Shown one piece after another: positions 9,101-21,435 of a stretch of 64,000 nucleotides of DNA. Each line of letters opens with the position of its first letter. Positions within the stretch are counted from its first letter, which is position 1. Source of the DNA: Siderastrea radians (taxonomy: Eukaryota > Cnidaria > Anthozoa > Scleractinia > Rhizangiidae); NCBI GenBank assembly GCA_964017195.1, contig OZ024895.1, positions 31,033,375 through 31,097,374 on the forward strand, written 5' to 3'. Made by a program: the position numbers and the translations under genes. Below the pieces are notes generated by a model. The model saw nothing but the letters and a program-made list of their open reading frames with translations, searched no databases and was not told the DNA's origin.

Positions 9101-11404
9101 TTCTTTTTTGTTTCCTCTCTATAAAACAATTAATAGGCAATTTATATATACTACCAAGGCCTTGAGTTCTAAAATTCTCTGAAATCTGGTATAGTTAATG
9201 CAAATTTCTAATACTTCTTACAAAAAATACTTTAAGTCTTTCATGTTTAAAAATTACTTTTTACTTTACAGTTTGATGCCGTCGTTTTGATAACTCAATT
9301 TAATTATTTCCCTGTTAAGCGTCTGTATTCTTAGATATAGGAGGCTTAATATTTCATAAGCCCTACAGTTTCCTTTATGCCTCCTTGCCACTTTCGTAAT
9401 GTATTTACCTTTTTCGTAGCGTGTGTATGTATGTGTGGCAAATATCTAAATACTAAGTAACTAATTTACTTAATGACTAACTAACAAACCAAATAAAGAA
9501 AGAGAAATAAGTAAATAAATAAATTATTGAATAAATTATGCTTAACAGTGAAGTTTTTACCAACAGGAGTAACACAAGTAGTAATACGATAAGATTTTTT
9601 CCTCAACGCATATTCAGGAAATGGGTTCTATGAGTAACGTTTGCTCTTTGTACATATGGAAAACACAACTTTCATAGATGTACACTGGCCTCGTACCCAG
9701 GCCTTTACACATTTATTGGGGGATAGTTAAAAGCTAGGGACAGAACATGATACTGCAAGGCCTTTTTCCCTGATTCTGCTCAAGCTTAGTAGTAATGGAT
9801 CGTCCAATATTTCGAGTTTATGGTCTACAGACATATCTTCGGCAGTCATGGAGGAGGCTTTAAGCATTTAAGCATGATTCCTCGCAAGAAACCAAATTTG
9901 GCGGTTGTTTCAGTTCTGTGTGATGGTTTCTTTCGGTTGCCGTCAAGTAGAAATACTTTATGGATTATGACAGCTGTTAAATAGCAAGTGACACAGATCA
10001 AACATACCTCTCAGCCTTGTTATTGCAGCCGTTGGAATGGCGGAAGATAGGTCACACTTGGAATCTAAAAACAAATGAGATTTGGAAGAGTTTCAAAATG
10101 ATAGCGTCTAGATGACCTGCAGCTGGGCACGGGTCTAGTTCAACACTAGGCGTGCTTGCCATTACGCTAAAATGTCTGGAAAGTTCGGTCGAAACATAGA
10201 TGGAACGCTTCGGCCCAGGTGGAAAATTTCCGGAAAAACTTGTCCACCTCTGGAGGTTGTCCTCTTTGACCAGTCGGTGTGGTATGACCGAAACCTCTCG
10301 TTCCATTTTCAAAAATTCTCGTTTCCAGTCCCACTTTACCGAAAAGTAATCGAAATTTCGGTAGAAACGTGCATGGAACGCCACGGTTCGGTCAGAAATT
10401 TGTTTCTATCGAACAATATAGTTCCATTTTGCTTTGGTTAGTTCCACTGGTTTCTGACCGGTTCGTCTGGCATAAAGGAAAACACCCTAAATGTCCGGCA
10501 TTCCAAAATTTTCAAGGGATTTAGAATTGCCAAGCGAGAAGTATTTTGGTTGTGTAATTGACGAATTTTCCGTGTGCATACTATAAAATCGCTATGTTCG
10601 TGTTTGTTGTTTGGCCCGCTAGTCAGAAACTCTCTCAGAATGGTGACAATTGACAAGTTTCGAATCTTTTGCCAACTCCATACAAAGATAGGAAGCTTAT
10701 TATTAGCGTTGTCTTTAACTCAGGTATGGCTAAATGTCCGAAGCCAGCGTGCTGGGCATTTAACTTATGTTCGGCAAAGTGACTGCATACCCCGCAGCCG
10801 GGCACAGTTACGAAGCTAAATGCCCAGCGAGTCCACAATTTTGGCCACTCAGAGGATTTTTAGATTCATCAACAAAAACGTCTTCTTCTTCTTTTTTTTT
10901 GTGCCATTATTAATAAAATTCTAGTTTAATAATTTGAAAAATGACTTTGAAATCTCTGCGCACACGTTTCCTGTAACATAAGCTAAATGCCTGGCACGTA
11001 ACTGTGACATGTATCACTTTATGATAGCTTTACAGCTTGGTTCCGTTAGCGACTTTGCAGTATGCTCAAGTTTGGAAAAGGTCGTTAACTGAAAAAAACA
11101 AACAAACAAACAAACAAACAAAAAACTAAAACAAATTTATGTTTTTGAATATTAATCGCTAGGTTATCCCAAACAAACGTCGAGGTTTGCATGAGAATTT
11201 CCGTTCACATTCTGTGGGGATTTCTGGCTAGCGTGCCAAACCACAAATATAGTTGTGAGCATCGTGATTTTATAGTGTGCACAAGCTCAGAAAATTCGTC
11301 AACGACAAATCAAAGTACTTTTCTGAATCGTTTGGCCAGTCTAAACAAATATCGAATACTTCTAGAGAGGAAAGAGAAACCTTTAGTCAAAATTCTCTGA
11401 AAAT
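9101..11404. other. Duplicated sequence without recognised gene
   Basis: Matches copy B (about 16605-18203 and 20232-20913). A 110-codon minus frame (10052-10384) and an 89-codon plus frame (10172-10441) overlap on opposite strands and change between copies. The region 10170-10450 holds repeated near-copies of CGGTCGAAAC...ATGGAACGCC and GTTCCATTTT, which look like a decayed repeat. 10760-10828 contains an inverted pair GCTGGGCATTTA / TAAATGCCCAGC. An (AAAC)n tract lies at 11095-11121. Confidence 0.5.
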
Positions 11405-11925
11405 TTTAACTGCCGGACAATTAGTGTTAGTGTTTTAGTTAGTAGCCTGTGATGTGCTCTACATGATGAGGTGTATATTATCTGTTATAGCGCTGCTGGG
11501 AGCCTGTGACATCACCCAAGATGGTGGCCATCGATGGCGGCCATCTTGGCCGCAGTCTTGGAAATTAGCCAAAATTAGAAATTATCAAAAAAGGGACGAG
11601 ATTACCATTTTTTGACGCTAGACATGTAGAATATGACACAAATAAGCACTTTGTTTCTTTTTGTCAACATTTTGCGCTTTTATCAAAAAGGTAAAAAAAA
11701 ATTTACTCAAAATGGCTTGACCACCTGCTACTTATCACGTCTCATCTCGTAACCACAGTAACCGATTCTCACCAAACTTGTGTCAAAATGTGTCTAAGGG
11801 ATGTGCATGCAGCTACTGAAAACGGTAGGGGCTGGTGACAGATCATCTTGGAAAAATTTAACAAAAACCTTATGGGCGGGGGGGGGGGGGGCTGGCATCC
11901 TACCCCTTTGTACGTCCGATGGTTA
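11405..11925. mobile_element. MITE family 1, copy 1 (YY1-palindrome MITE)
   Basis: The right end reads CCCCTTTGTACGTCCGATGG. The left end TTTTAACTGCCGGACAATTAG-like sequence is a diverged inverse of it. Inside are GCTGCTGGGAGCCTGTGACA, a near-palindrome CCAAGATGG...CCATCTTGG (11516-11549), and TTGACCACCTGCTACTTATC. The same order of blocks recurs at 20914, 34416 (inverted), 40216 and partly 31310, which defines a dispersed family of about 510-580 bp. No coding capacity is seen. Confidence 0.7.
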
Positions 11926-13264
11926 ACATTTTCATTTTTTTCAAAATTGCAATAAAAGCATATTGCACATATTGCAAAGATGAAAACCCGTAAGAACTTC
12001 AAACCAAACCATAGTTGCTATAATTAAACCTCTCAATTCTCCCACAGCCCTCACATTTTCAGTATTTTTTAAATACAGTAGAAAATGCCCTGCGTTTTAT
12101 AAAATTGCATTTTCTGTATATTTGCGTGACTACTTATCGAAACGCGATCGCTAACTAAGCGCCTGGGGTGGAAGGTTGAATTAACCTTAAATTGTTGCAT
12201 TTGGTTGAAGTCTTAGCTTTTCTTTCACTGCGCTTAATGTCTAAATTCGACAAAATGTATCCAGTGTACATTCTAGCGTTTTGAGGTAGAACTTTTCACT
12301 CCAAGTTTTTGTCACGTAACTAGCTAGAAAATCACTTATAACGGTTGAAATCTTTACTAAAAAATTGGGAACTGAAAGATATCTGATATTCATTGTTTTT
12401 CTTCCTTGTTCTATGACTCAAAGTTAAGGGGCTTCATCAATCCCCCTTGTAATCGTGTCCATGTGTTAATGGAAACAGTCAATTTTTAAAACAGGTCGCG
12501 TGACATTATCGCCAAATATAAATTACGTATACCACCTTAGAACGTGGTCACACTCACTCGGCACTATATCCCATAGAACACCCACGTTTGTTGTCTAACC
12601 CTTTCTTAAAAGGCGCAGATACAGTAGCCTGTGTAGCAGGTGTAAGCGGGGAAGGCGTAGGGGAGCGAAAACGCGGAAGAAAAATGGGCGACTTGGGCTA
12701 GGGACGAGGGAACACCTACTATAAAGACCTTCATTTGCTCATCTCCGCCCACCGGTTTTCAGGTATTCCAATTAAGTTAACTCTCAATGCAACCGCCAAT
12801 CAGAAACAGGGGCGAGCTTTTCTGCATGACCGACTTCACGCTGGCATTCACCGAACAATTCTGTGTTGGCAATGAAGCGTGTAAAAATGAAGTTCGGATG
12901 ATAATTTTTTTTTCGAACCAAAGAACAACTTATATTGAATAACACCCTTTTGGTCTAGAATGCTTCTAATTTCTAACTAAGAATAACACGCACCGATTGC
13001 CCGTCAAGAATTGCCTCCAACGCAAACTAAACGTCAAAATTTTGAAATTTTACGTATCTTCTCGCCACGCAGATAAAATTTGCTAAAATTAAACTTCAAC
13101 TTATAAATTGGATTTGTGTTCGTTCAAATGAAAGCTGTTGTTTTGGAAATAAGGAACCGTCGACATCTTCATGAACATGCGTGGACGCTGGCCCGGGAGG
13201 GCACGTGTTTTAAGGGAAGCTAAAATCCTTCGCAAAATTCAAAATGTTCAATGTAATCGTTCGC
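11926..13264. other. Duplicated sequence upstream of LINE ORF1 fragment
   Basis: Matches 21436-22758 of copy B. No long open frame is present. It may include LINE 5' untranslated sequence close to 13265, but no promoter element can be assigned. Confidence 0.45.
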
Positions 13265-13265
13265 C

Positions 13266-13697
13266 TTGGATACCTGCATAGCGTTAACCTCTGGTGACAA
13301 GAACAGGGCGCAAAAAAACAGCAAAGTACGGCAGTTCGGCAGGAGAAGAACCGAGAAGTCCAAAGCGACGAAACAGGCGGCCAACGAGCAAAAAGCTACA
13401 AAAGAATCTGCCACAGAACCAAGCCTGTCTGAAATTAGAAAGACGCTGACTGATGTCCAATCTACAACCTCTATCATCCTCTCAAAAAACAGCAATTTAG
13501 CCGCTGAGTTAGCTGAGCTGAAAAATGCTTTTGAGTCACAAAAGAGAGAACTGAGCGACGTGAAGAACCTAGTGGAGAAGACAATGAGTCTTAACAAAAA
13601 ATTGAGCGAAGAACTGGAAGCAGGCTCGAAAGAAAATCAATGACCAAGCTGAAGAAATCGTAGAATTGTGGAGCCTAAATAACGACCTCGAGCAAGG
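13266..13697 (+). pseudogene. LINE ORF1-like N-terminal coiled-coil half, copy A
   Basis: The frame from the Met at 13266 has a basic N-terminus, then a heptad-rich coiled coil (LAAELAELKNAFESQKREL, then VEKTMSLNKKLSEELEA). One extra base near 13627 breaks the frame. The next frame continues KKINDQAEEIVELWSLNNDL and stops at the inserted MITE end (13696). This order, followed by the RRM/CTD-like half found at 24850, is that of L1-type ORF1 RNA-binding proteins. The product would coat LINE RNA as a trimer if intact. Here it is truncated at the duplication junction. Confidence 0.65.
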
Positions 13698-13774
13698 CAG
13701 CCCTGCACCGATTCAAAACGGCTCTTTGATTGGCTAGTTAGCGAGAACAATAGAAGTTTTTTTCATAGAATGAT

Positions 13775-14265
13775 GTATAACATGGATTGAAATGAAAAAT
13801 CTTTCGCACTTTCCCAAAAGGTTTTTGTTACCGAGCATTTAAAGAAAAGGTGAATTAGTGTTTCCTCGTCTGTTTTGCACAAACAACAAAGAGCTGTATC
13901 CAATATCCGAATTTTGAAAAGAAAGGAATTTGTTGCTATACGTCTGCGGAAAAATTTGAACTTGAAATTCCTTAGTTTAGTACCTATTGTGCATGTCCTT
14001 CGAAGCAAATAAATGAAATTCCAGTTCAAATCCTCCACAGCTTGAAGTTTAAAGTCTCTTACCCATTTTTCCTGACTCTTCTTAGGGCAAATAGATTTTT
14101 TACTTATTAGAATTTCATAAGCTAATTTAATCGGCTTAGTTGCTGCAACCAGTTTTTGTACTGCAATTCCTTGATCGTTTTCACTTTGCGATTTCAATAT
14201 CAAAGCCTTCATAGCGGGCCTTATGGCCGAGGTCACTCCATAAAATTCAAGGAAGGAAACAGGAA
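13775..14265 (-). pseudogene. L1/Tx1-type LINE ORF2 C-terminal fragment, copy A2
   Basis: This fragment is nearly identical to the fragment at 7097. It has VSFLEFYGVTSAIRPAMK, KSQEKWVRDFKLQAVEDLNW and the CCLCKTDEETLIHLFFKC zinc-binding-like stretch. It keeps the cytosine lost in copy A1, so the frame continues VTKTFWESAKDFSFQSM. It starts at the same TATAACATG point and sits directly on the copy A right breakpoint. This suggests that this repeat took part in the duplication. Confidence 0.75.
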
Positions 14266-14274
14266 AACCAATTA

Positions 14275-14538
14275 CCTCCTATGCAAGCCACCAAAAAATT
14301 AATGAATTCTGATAATTATTATTTAAATACTCAACAGATGAAGTTCATTTTGAGATGCTTATCTTTACGAAATAATCTTCTATCGAATGAAAGTAATGTA
14401 ACGCATACATAATTGCTTTTTTTCCCATTACATGATTATGATTGTTATAAGTTTCGCTTTAGTTAAGTTTTACGCTTTTGCAATACTGTATGTACTTATA
14501 GTCATGCAAATAAAGCTTGTTGTTGTTGTTGTAGCACT
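14275..14538 (+). mobile_element. Probable LINE 3' end with (TTG)n tail
   Basis: A plus-strand segment ends in AATAAAGCTTGTTGTTGTTG, the kind of short microsatellite tail left by LINEs. A 38-codon frame upstream (ATG at 14302, stop at 14416-14418) ends in RNNLLSNESNVTHT; its family is not certain. The tail joins straight to degenerate TIR-element sequence (GAAGGCGACGGCTTC), which explains the missing left TIR of copy B. Confidence 0.5.
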
Positions 14539-15280
14539 GACGGTTCATTCTGAAGGCGACGGCTTCACTTTTGAGAGAGAAAAATGTGTTCGTTTAAAGG
14601 AAAATATAATTGATACTTAACTGCTATACAAACGGTGTACTCTCTGATGACAAACGGCTCAGTTTTGGGGAAATTATTAGTCAAAGAATCCAGATTTTCC
14701 AAGGGACAGTTATGGCAGCCGAGTGTAAAGCAGAATTTGGCTTAGAAAAGAAAGGTCTAGACTCGTGAAAGTAGCGACATAAATAATATACGAATAATAA
14801 GCGCTTAGGAAGCTGCATATTATACTTGTGTCGGTGTAATTTTTCTTAGCGGAATGAAAATCGAGCTACAATAGGTTAGCAAAATTCCATAACCTAAACC
14901 AAGCTTTATAAATACGACTAACAACCCCCAACGTGTAGCATTTTCGTAGTGAAATCGAGTGAAAGGTAATTATGCAATCAAAGTTTATGTTTTCACAACT
15001 ATATTGAGGAATAAAATACGGGTAACATTTTTGAAAAATGTCTGCTGTTGAATGCTCAAAAACTGGCGAAAATGAAAGTTTAATACTCACGTTTTCCCAA
15101 CAACGCCAAACAACTCGACTTCACGTCGCCGACGGAGCCGCGACGGCAGATAGACTAGCTAGAGCATGCCCAGTAGCGCAAAAACCATGGCGTCACTTCC
15201 GGCCGAAGTCGCCGTCGCCCCGAAAACGTCTGTTGCTTAAGTTCTCTATTAATTCATATCTAAAACGCGTGAGGCTGGTA

Positions 15281-15835
15281 TAACATGATTGAAATGAAAA
15301 ATCTTTTGCACTTTCCCAAAAGGTTTTTGTTACCGAGCATTTAAAGAAAAGATGAATTAGTGTTTCCTCGTCTGTTTTGCACAAACAACAAAGAGCTGTA
15401 TCCAATATCCGAATTTTGAAAAGAAAGGAATTTGTTGCTATACGTCTGCGGAAAAATTTGAAGTGGAAATTCCCTAGTTTAGTACATATTGTGCATAGCT
15501 TTCGAAGCAAATAGATGAAATTCCAGTTCAAATCCTCCACAGCTTGAAGTTTAAAGTCTCTTACCCATTTTTCCTGACTCTTCTTAGGGCAAGTAGATTT
15601 TTTACTTATTAGAATTTCATAAGCTAATTTAATCGGCTTAGTTGCTGCAATCAGTTCCTTCCTTCAAGGAAGGAAACAGGAAAACAAAGCTTCTCTTTAA
15701 AGTCTCTATAAGTTATGACCTCATAATCATTATTCATGAGGTCTTTGATATTTTTTACTCCGGCCTTTGCCCAATGCTCGTAGAAGACAGTCTTACCAGC
15801 AATTCTAACTTTTGAGTTATTTCATATCAGACTAC
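15281..15835 (-). pseudogene. L1/Tx1-type LINE ORF2 C-terminal fragment, copy B1
   Basis: Same fragment as at 7097 and 13775, with an internal deletion of about 88 bp near 15655 that removes the FYGVISAIRPAMK region and breaks the frame. It keeps FKIRILDTALCCLCKTDEET and continues into the TIR-element end as KDFSFQSCYTSLTRFRYEL, again without a functional terminus. Confidence 0.7.
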
Positions 15836-15856
15836 CAATAAAGTCAGCTCCTAGTT

Positions 15857-16005
15857 GCCTTGTTAGCTCAATTGGTTATCAGAGCGCTGTATCGGTATTG
15901 CAGAGATCAAGGGTTCGTATCCCGTACAAGCCTATTTTTTTAGGCTTTCTTTTCGCAACTGCAAAAGGTGCTTCTATAACTGCGATGGCCTTCTCCACAT
16001 TTAAT
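15857..16005 (+). mobile_element. tRNA-derived SINE, copy B
   Basis: The tRNA-like head at 15857-15932 is identical in its acceptor arms, A box, GGT anticodon loop and B box to the copy at 7756. It differs by isolated substitutions in the body. It is a duplicate by segmental duplication, not an independent insertion. Confidence 0.75.
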
Positions 16006-18207
16006 TGGTACTTGTATTCGACTTATAATCGGAGGATATTATGCCTAATACATAGTATATATTATTATATGTTATCCGTTCGTGTTTAATATCCGAAAAT
16101 AGCCCCCCCCCCCCGAATATAGGTAGGGGGATTATTGTCGGAATTTTACTGTACGGTGTCTTCGTAATCTATTGCTATTTTAAAAATGGCAAATGCTCCA
16201 TACCACGATTTTGTGCACGACAATTTTGTATTGGCTCATTACATACTATACGATTTTTTGAAATGAATGTAACTGTTCTGACAAAACACTGTTGCAAATA
16301 CAATTCTCTAACTTTATTAAAAAAGGGGCTGTTTCTACTACTACTGTGGCATGCAGAACAGAAAATATTCTCAACTCTATGCTAAAACCTCTCACACTAT
16401 AAGCGATCTCAAACTATAAGCTTTGTGATAATACCTCTTTAATTACTAACCATCCGCCATTGATCCATGAGCTACTACCTTGTATTTTATGTCAGTCTTT
16501 ATTTATAATGTATAACAAGGGATAGGGTGTTAGGAGGAAATGAAGATGATTTATTAAAAGGATCTTGAAATTTTAAAATATTGACAAAGGGAGGGGTTTC
16601 TTTTTTGTTTCCTCTCTATTAAACAATTAATAGGCAATTTATATATACTACCAAGGCCTTGAGTTTTAAAATTCTCTGAAATCTGGTATAGTTAATGCAA
16701 TTTCTAATACTTCTTACAAAAAAATACTTTAAGTCTTTCATGTTTAAAAATTACTTTTTACTTTACAGTTTGATGCCGTCGTTTTGATAACTCAATTTAA
16801 TTATTTCCCTGTTAAGCGTCTGTATTCTTAGATATAGGAGGCTTAATATTTCATAAGCCCTACAGTTTCCTTTATGCCTCCTTGCCACTTTCGTAATGTA
16901 TTTACCTTTTTCGTAGCGTGTGTATGTATGTGTGGCAAATATCTAAATACTAAGTAACTAATTTACTTAATGACTAACTAACAAACCAAATAAAGAAAGA
17001 GAAATAAGTAAATAAATAAATTATTGAATAAATTATGCTTAACAGTGAAGTTTTTACCAACGCGAGTAACACAAGTAGTAATACGATAAGATTTTTTCCT
17101 CAACGCATGTTCAGGAAATGGGTTCTATGAGTTGTTTGCTCTTTGTACATACGGAAAACACAACTTTCATAGATGTACACTGGCCTCGTACCCAGGCCTT
17201 CACACATTTATTGGGGGATAGTTAAAAGCTAGGGACAGAACATGATACTGCAAGGCCTTTTTCCCTGATTCTGCTCAAGCTTAGTAGTAAAGGATAGTCC
17301 AATATTTCGAGTTTATGGTCTACAGACATATCTCCGGCAGTCATGGAGGAGGCTTTAAGCATTTAAGCATGATTCCTCGCAAGAAACCAAATTTTGCGGT
17401 TGTTTCAGTTCTGTGTGATGGTTTCTTTCGGTTGCCGTCAAGTAGAAATACTTTATGGATTATGACAGCTGTTAAATAGCAAGTGACACAGATCAAACAT
17501 ACCTCTCAGCCTTGTTATTTCAGCCGTGGGAATGGCGGAAGATAGGTCACACTTGGAATCTAAAAACAAATGAGATTTGGAAGAGTTTCAAAATGATAGC
17601 GTCTAGATGACCTGCAGCCGGGCACGGATCTAGTTCAACACTAGGCGTGCTTGCCATTATGCTAAAATGTCTGGAAAGTTCGGTCGAAACATAAATGGAA
17701 CGCTTCGGCCCAGGTGGTAAATTTCCGGAAAAACTTGTCCACCTCCGGAGGTTGTCCTCTTTGACCAGTCGGTGTGGTATGACCGAAACCTCTCGTTCCA
17801 TTTTCAAAAATTCTCATTTCCAGTCCCACTTTACCGAGAAGTAATCGAAATTTCGGTCGAAACGTGCATGGAACGCCACGGTCCGGTCAGAAATTTGTTT
17901 CTATCGAACAATATAGTTCCATTTTGCTTTGGTTAGTTCCACTGGTTTCTGACCGGTTCGTCTGGCATAAAGGAAAACACCCTAAATGTCCGGCATTCCA
18001 AAATTTTCAAGGGATTTAGAATTGCCAAGCGAGAAGTATTTTGGTTGTGTAATTGACGAATTTTCCGTGTGCATACTATAAAATCGCTATGTTCGTGTTT
18101 TGGCCCGCTAGTCAGAAACTCTCTCAGAATGGTGACAATTGACAAGTTTCGAATCTTTTGCCAACTTAATACAAAGATAGGAAGCTTATTATAAGCGTTG
18201 TCTTTAA
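16006..18207. other. Copy B sequence without recognised gene
   Basis: Counterpart of 7906-10706 of copy A, lacking the 605-bp segment. No additional features are supported. Confidence 0.5.
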
Positions 18208-20227
18208 AGGAGAACTGAAGTCCAAAAATCAACCTTGTTTTTATTGTTTCCTTTGGAAGTCTTGGACATATAAAATCAAGTTTTGGTAATTATTTTAACT
18301 CGCGAGTTGCTATTCACGAAAAAATTGGGTTTGAAATTGGGATTTTCCCGCTTTTCGGGCTTTGTCATTGTGGGCTCGCAACAGATGTCAGCGGCGTGTT
18401 GTGACGTAGGTTATGGGGAGGATTGCAGCATTTGTCCGAAGAGTACTACCAGCCGCTACAAAGCTAAGGCTGTGTTATTTCGCATATTGTTTCCAGTATG
18501 AATTGTGTACAGCCATTTCAGTTTGCAATAATGTATTGTTCTTTTGAAAAAACAAATGGCTCGTAAGAAGATGTCTGTGACCCAAATATTGAGAGAATCT
18601 GGAGCCCTGAATAAGCAAGGATTTCAGTACTTCAAGCTCTGTTCGTCATGTTCACGGCCGAGAATTAATTTATCAAGAAGTGAAGGAACTAAATTAAAAG
18701 TGCGATCAATCAGGTTTGTCTCCATTCGTTTGGTATTTCTATTATTTTGTTAGTGAATGAGTTGGATTAAGAATCGATGAAATTATCTCTCCGCGGCCGG
18801 TCAGTACAAAATGCAGACTTCAGACTGGGTTATATGCCCCGCTATGGTGTGTGTAACACTAACAGCCCGGACGACATGTTCATGTTCGCATTCGAATTTT
18901 TCTCCTCCATGCAGCAGTATAAATATAGCCGAGCGTGCTAAGTTAAGAATTCTAGCTTCTGTACTGTTCCTGTGTGGCAAAAACAATCTCTAGCCCAGCA
19001 GATCCATTGTTTTGACACCAAGGTCATACAACGGCGCTTATTGCGTATTGAATTTCGTGGTCTAGTATTTCTTACTGTTATTGTAATATTTTCGCCTGGC
19101 TTCCAGCTTTACGAGAAAATGGCATTTGGAACTTGGTGCTGGGCAGAATAAACTGGCGAATCACTCCAGTGTCGATTGTCAGTGAAGATATTTCGAAACA
19201 AACTTATAGAGGAAAGTGGTGTGGCAAAACAATAAACCGATAAATAAAAGTCCGTGAGTGTGCCAAAGGCAGGATACATATTGTAGTTTTATTTATAAAC
19301 GAATCAGTTATTTCAGCCTGCCAGTTCAAGTACCTAATGCAAGAACGCAAATTTCTACCGTCTTCAGTAGAAAAATAACGACAGTAATTCACAGTGTAAT
19401 GAAAACATGACATGTCCAAAGAAAGAGAAATAATTTGAAGCTTTATTAATTGCATTTATTGCAGCTATTTGATGACCCATGAGCGGAGCGCTAAATGTTA
19501 TAAACGTTTGAGCCGCAATCCACTATTACAAAACTAAAAATAAATTTGCAAAGTCTAGGATAAATGGCTACATGACATACAGTAGAGTGGGCTACAAAAA
19601 ATTGTAAGGCAAAAATATAGACGCTGGAAAGCACCTGTGATTGTTTATTTACTAGATCTGAACTGACTACAGCCGTCGAGTTTCCCGTAAACTACAACTT
19701 GTCTATCGATAAATTTAGACAAATCATTTATTAAATTAGATATAACTAACTTAAGACCTAGTATTTTTTCGGAAAGGGAAGCAAACTCTAAATAAACAGA
19801 GATGATATTTTCCGAAAATTTGCGCGGGTGTTTAGTATGGAAAGCGCGTCACTGATCCGCGGTGAAAATGGAACATACGTCTTCAAGGACAAGTGGAAAA
19901 AAGAGAATAACATTCCGGATGGGTATTTATCCGGCGTTTCCGTGGCAATTGTACTACTGTACACTCAAAGTACAAGTTCTACATGGGTAAAATCAGTACT
20001 TCTCTTTGTAACTCTTGCATTCGTTCCCCATAACCTACGTCATAGGCTACCAAAATGACCGCTGACACACCCATTCTGCGCCGCAATGCTGATGGCCCAA
20101 ACTCGCAGTAAAAGTAATTTTTTGAGACCGAAAGTAAGCCAGTACACAGAAAAAAAGTTTCAAACATAAATATTTATGGCTTAAGCTTTAAGGAAAAAAA
20201 TGCTTGATTTTTGACTTCAGTTCTCCT
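18208..20227. mobile_element. TTAA-flanked DNA transposon, 2.02 kb (Kolobok- or piggyBac-like)
   Basis: The ends are AGGAGAACTGAAGTCCAAAA and its inverse (GACTTCAGTTCTCCT), about 25 bp with one indel, flanked by TTAA at 18204-18207 and 20228-20231. Copy A has the empty site GTCTTTAACTCAGG near 10706-10719, which proves the boundaries. TTAA duplications occur in piggyBac and Kolobok, and the AGG start favours Kolobok. The inverted homology extends inward, since CATAACCTACGTCA-like sequence lies near both ends. Short frames at 18283-18501, 18544-18753 and 19828-20058 have no DDE or THAP motif, so it is non-autonomous. Confidence 0.85.
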
Positions 20228-20913
20228 TTAACTCAGGTAGGGCTAAATGTCCGAAGCCAGCGTGCTGGGCATTTAACTTATGTTCGGCAAAGTGACTGCA
20301 TACCCTGCAGCCGGGCACAGTTACAAAGCTAAATGCTCAGCGAGTCCACAATTTTGGCCACTCAGAGAATTTTTAGATTCATCAACAAAAACGCCTTCTT
20401 CTTCTTTTTTTTTTTTGCGCCATTATTAATAAAATTCTAGTTTAATAATTTGAAAAATGACTTTGAAATCTCTGCGCACACGTTTCCTGTAACATAAGCT
20501 AAATGCCTGGCACGTAACTGTGACATTTGTCACTTTATGATAGCTTTACAGCTCGGTTCCGTTGGCGACTTTGCAGTATGCTCAAGTTTGGAAAAGGTCG
20601 TTAACTGAAAAAAACAAACAAACAAACAAAAAACTAAAACAAATTTATGTTTTTGAATATTAATCGCTAGGTTATCCCAAACAAACGTCGAGGTTTGCAT
20701 GAGAATTTCCGTTCACATTCTGTGGGGATTTCTGGCTAGCGTGCCAAACCACAAATATAGTTGTGAGCATCGTGATTTTATAGTGTGCACAAGCTCAGAA
20801 AATTCGTCAACGACAAATCAAAGTACTTTTCTGAATCGTTTGGCCAGTCTAAACAAATATCGAATACTTCTAGAGAGGAAAGAGAAACCTTTAGTCAAAA
20901 TTCTCTGAAAATT

Positions 20914-21435
20914 TTAACTGCCGGACAATTAGAGTTAGTGTTTTAGTTAGTAGCCTGTGATGTGCTCTACATGATGAGGTGTATATTATCTGTTATAGCG
21001 CTGCTGGGAGCCTGTGACATCACCCAAGATGGTGGCCATCGATGGCGGCCATCTTGGCCGCAGTCTTGGAAATTAGCCAAAATTAGAAATTATCAGAAAA
21101 GGGAGGAAATTACCATTTTTTGACGCTAGACATGTAGAATATGACACAAATAAGCACTTTGTTTCTTTTTGTCAACATTTTGCGCTTTTATCAAAAAGGT
21201 GAAAAATTTTTTTTACTCAAAATGGCTTGACCACCTGCTACTTATCACGTCTCATCTCGTAACCACAGTAACCGATTCTCACCAAACTTGTGTCAAAATG
21301 TGTCTAAGGGATGTGCATGCAGCTACTGAAAACGGTAGGGGCTGGTGACAGATCATCTTGGAAAAATTTAACAAAAACCTTATGGGTGGGGGGGGGGGGG
21401 CTGGCATCTTACCCCCTTGTATGTCCGATGGTTAA
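20914..21435. mobile_element. MITE family 1, copy 2
   Basis: Segmental-duplication partner of the copy at 11405, with the palindrome CCAAGATGG...CCATCTTGG at 21024-21057 and the right end CTTGTATGTCCGATGG. The G-run near 21389 differs in length from copy A. Confidence 0.7.

Larger units (their letters stand above)
1695..13774 (+). repeat. Large segmental duplication, copy A
   Basis: Once the hAT-like insertion (1793-6332) is removed, about 7.54 kb matches copy B (14585-23275) in direct order with only scattered differences. Collinear landmarks are the 42-bp TIR end (7022), LINE RT fragment (7097), SINE (7756), MITE (11405) and LINE ORF1 half (13266). Three segments present here are missing from B: about 6645-6810, about 7480-7570 and about 8497-9100. 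The right breakpoint lies inside the small MITE that starts near 13696. There the sequence jumps to another copy of the LINE RT fragment (13775 onward). Confidence 0.85.

Noticed and set aside
11191..11400. 69-codon frame identical at 20699
   Set aside because: Identity is explained by the recent segmental duplication. No domain, and no comparison outside the duplication.
13220..13597. 125-codon minus-strand frame, also near 22866-23090 in copy B
   Set aside because: It lies antisense to the coiled-coil ORF1, which has family-like order and continues in the C-terminal half at 24850. The minus frame is a shadow.
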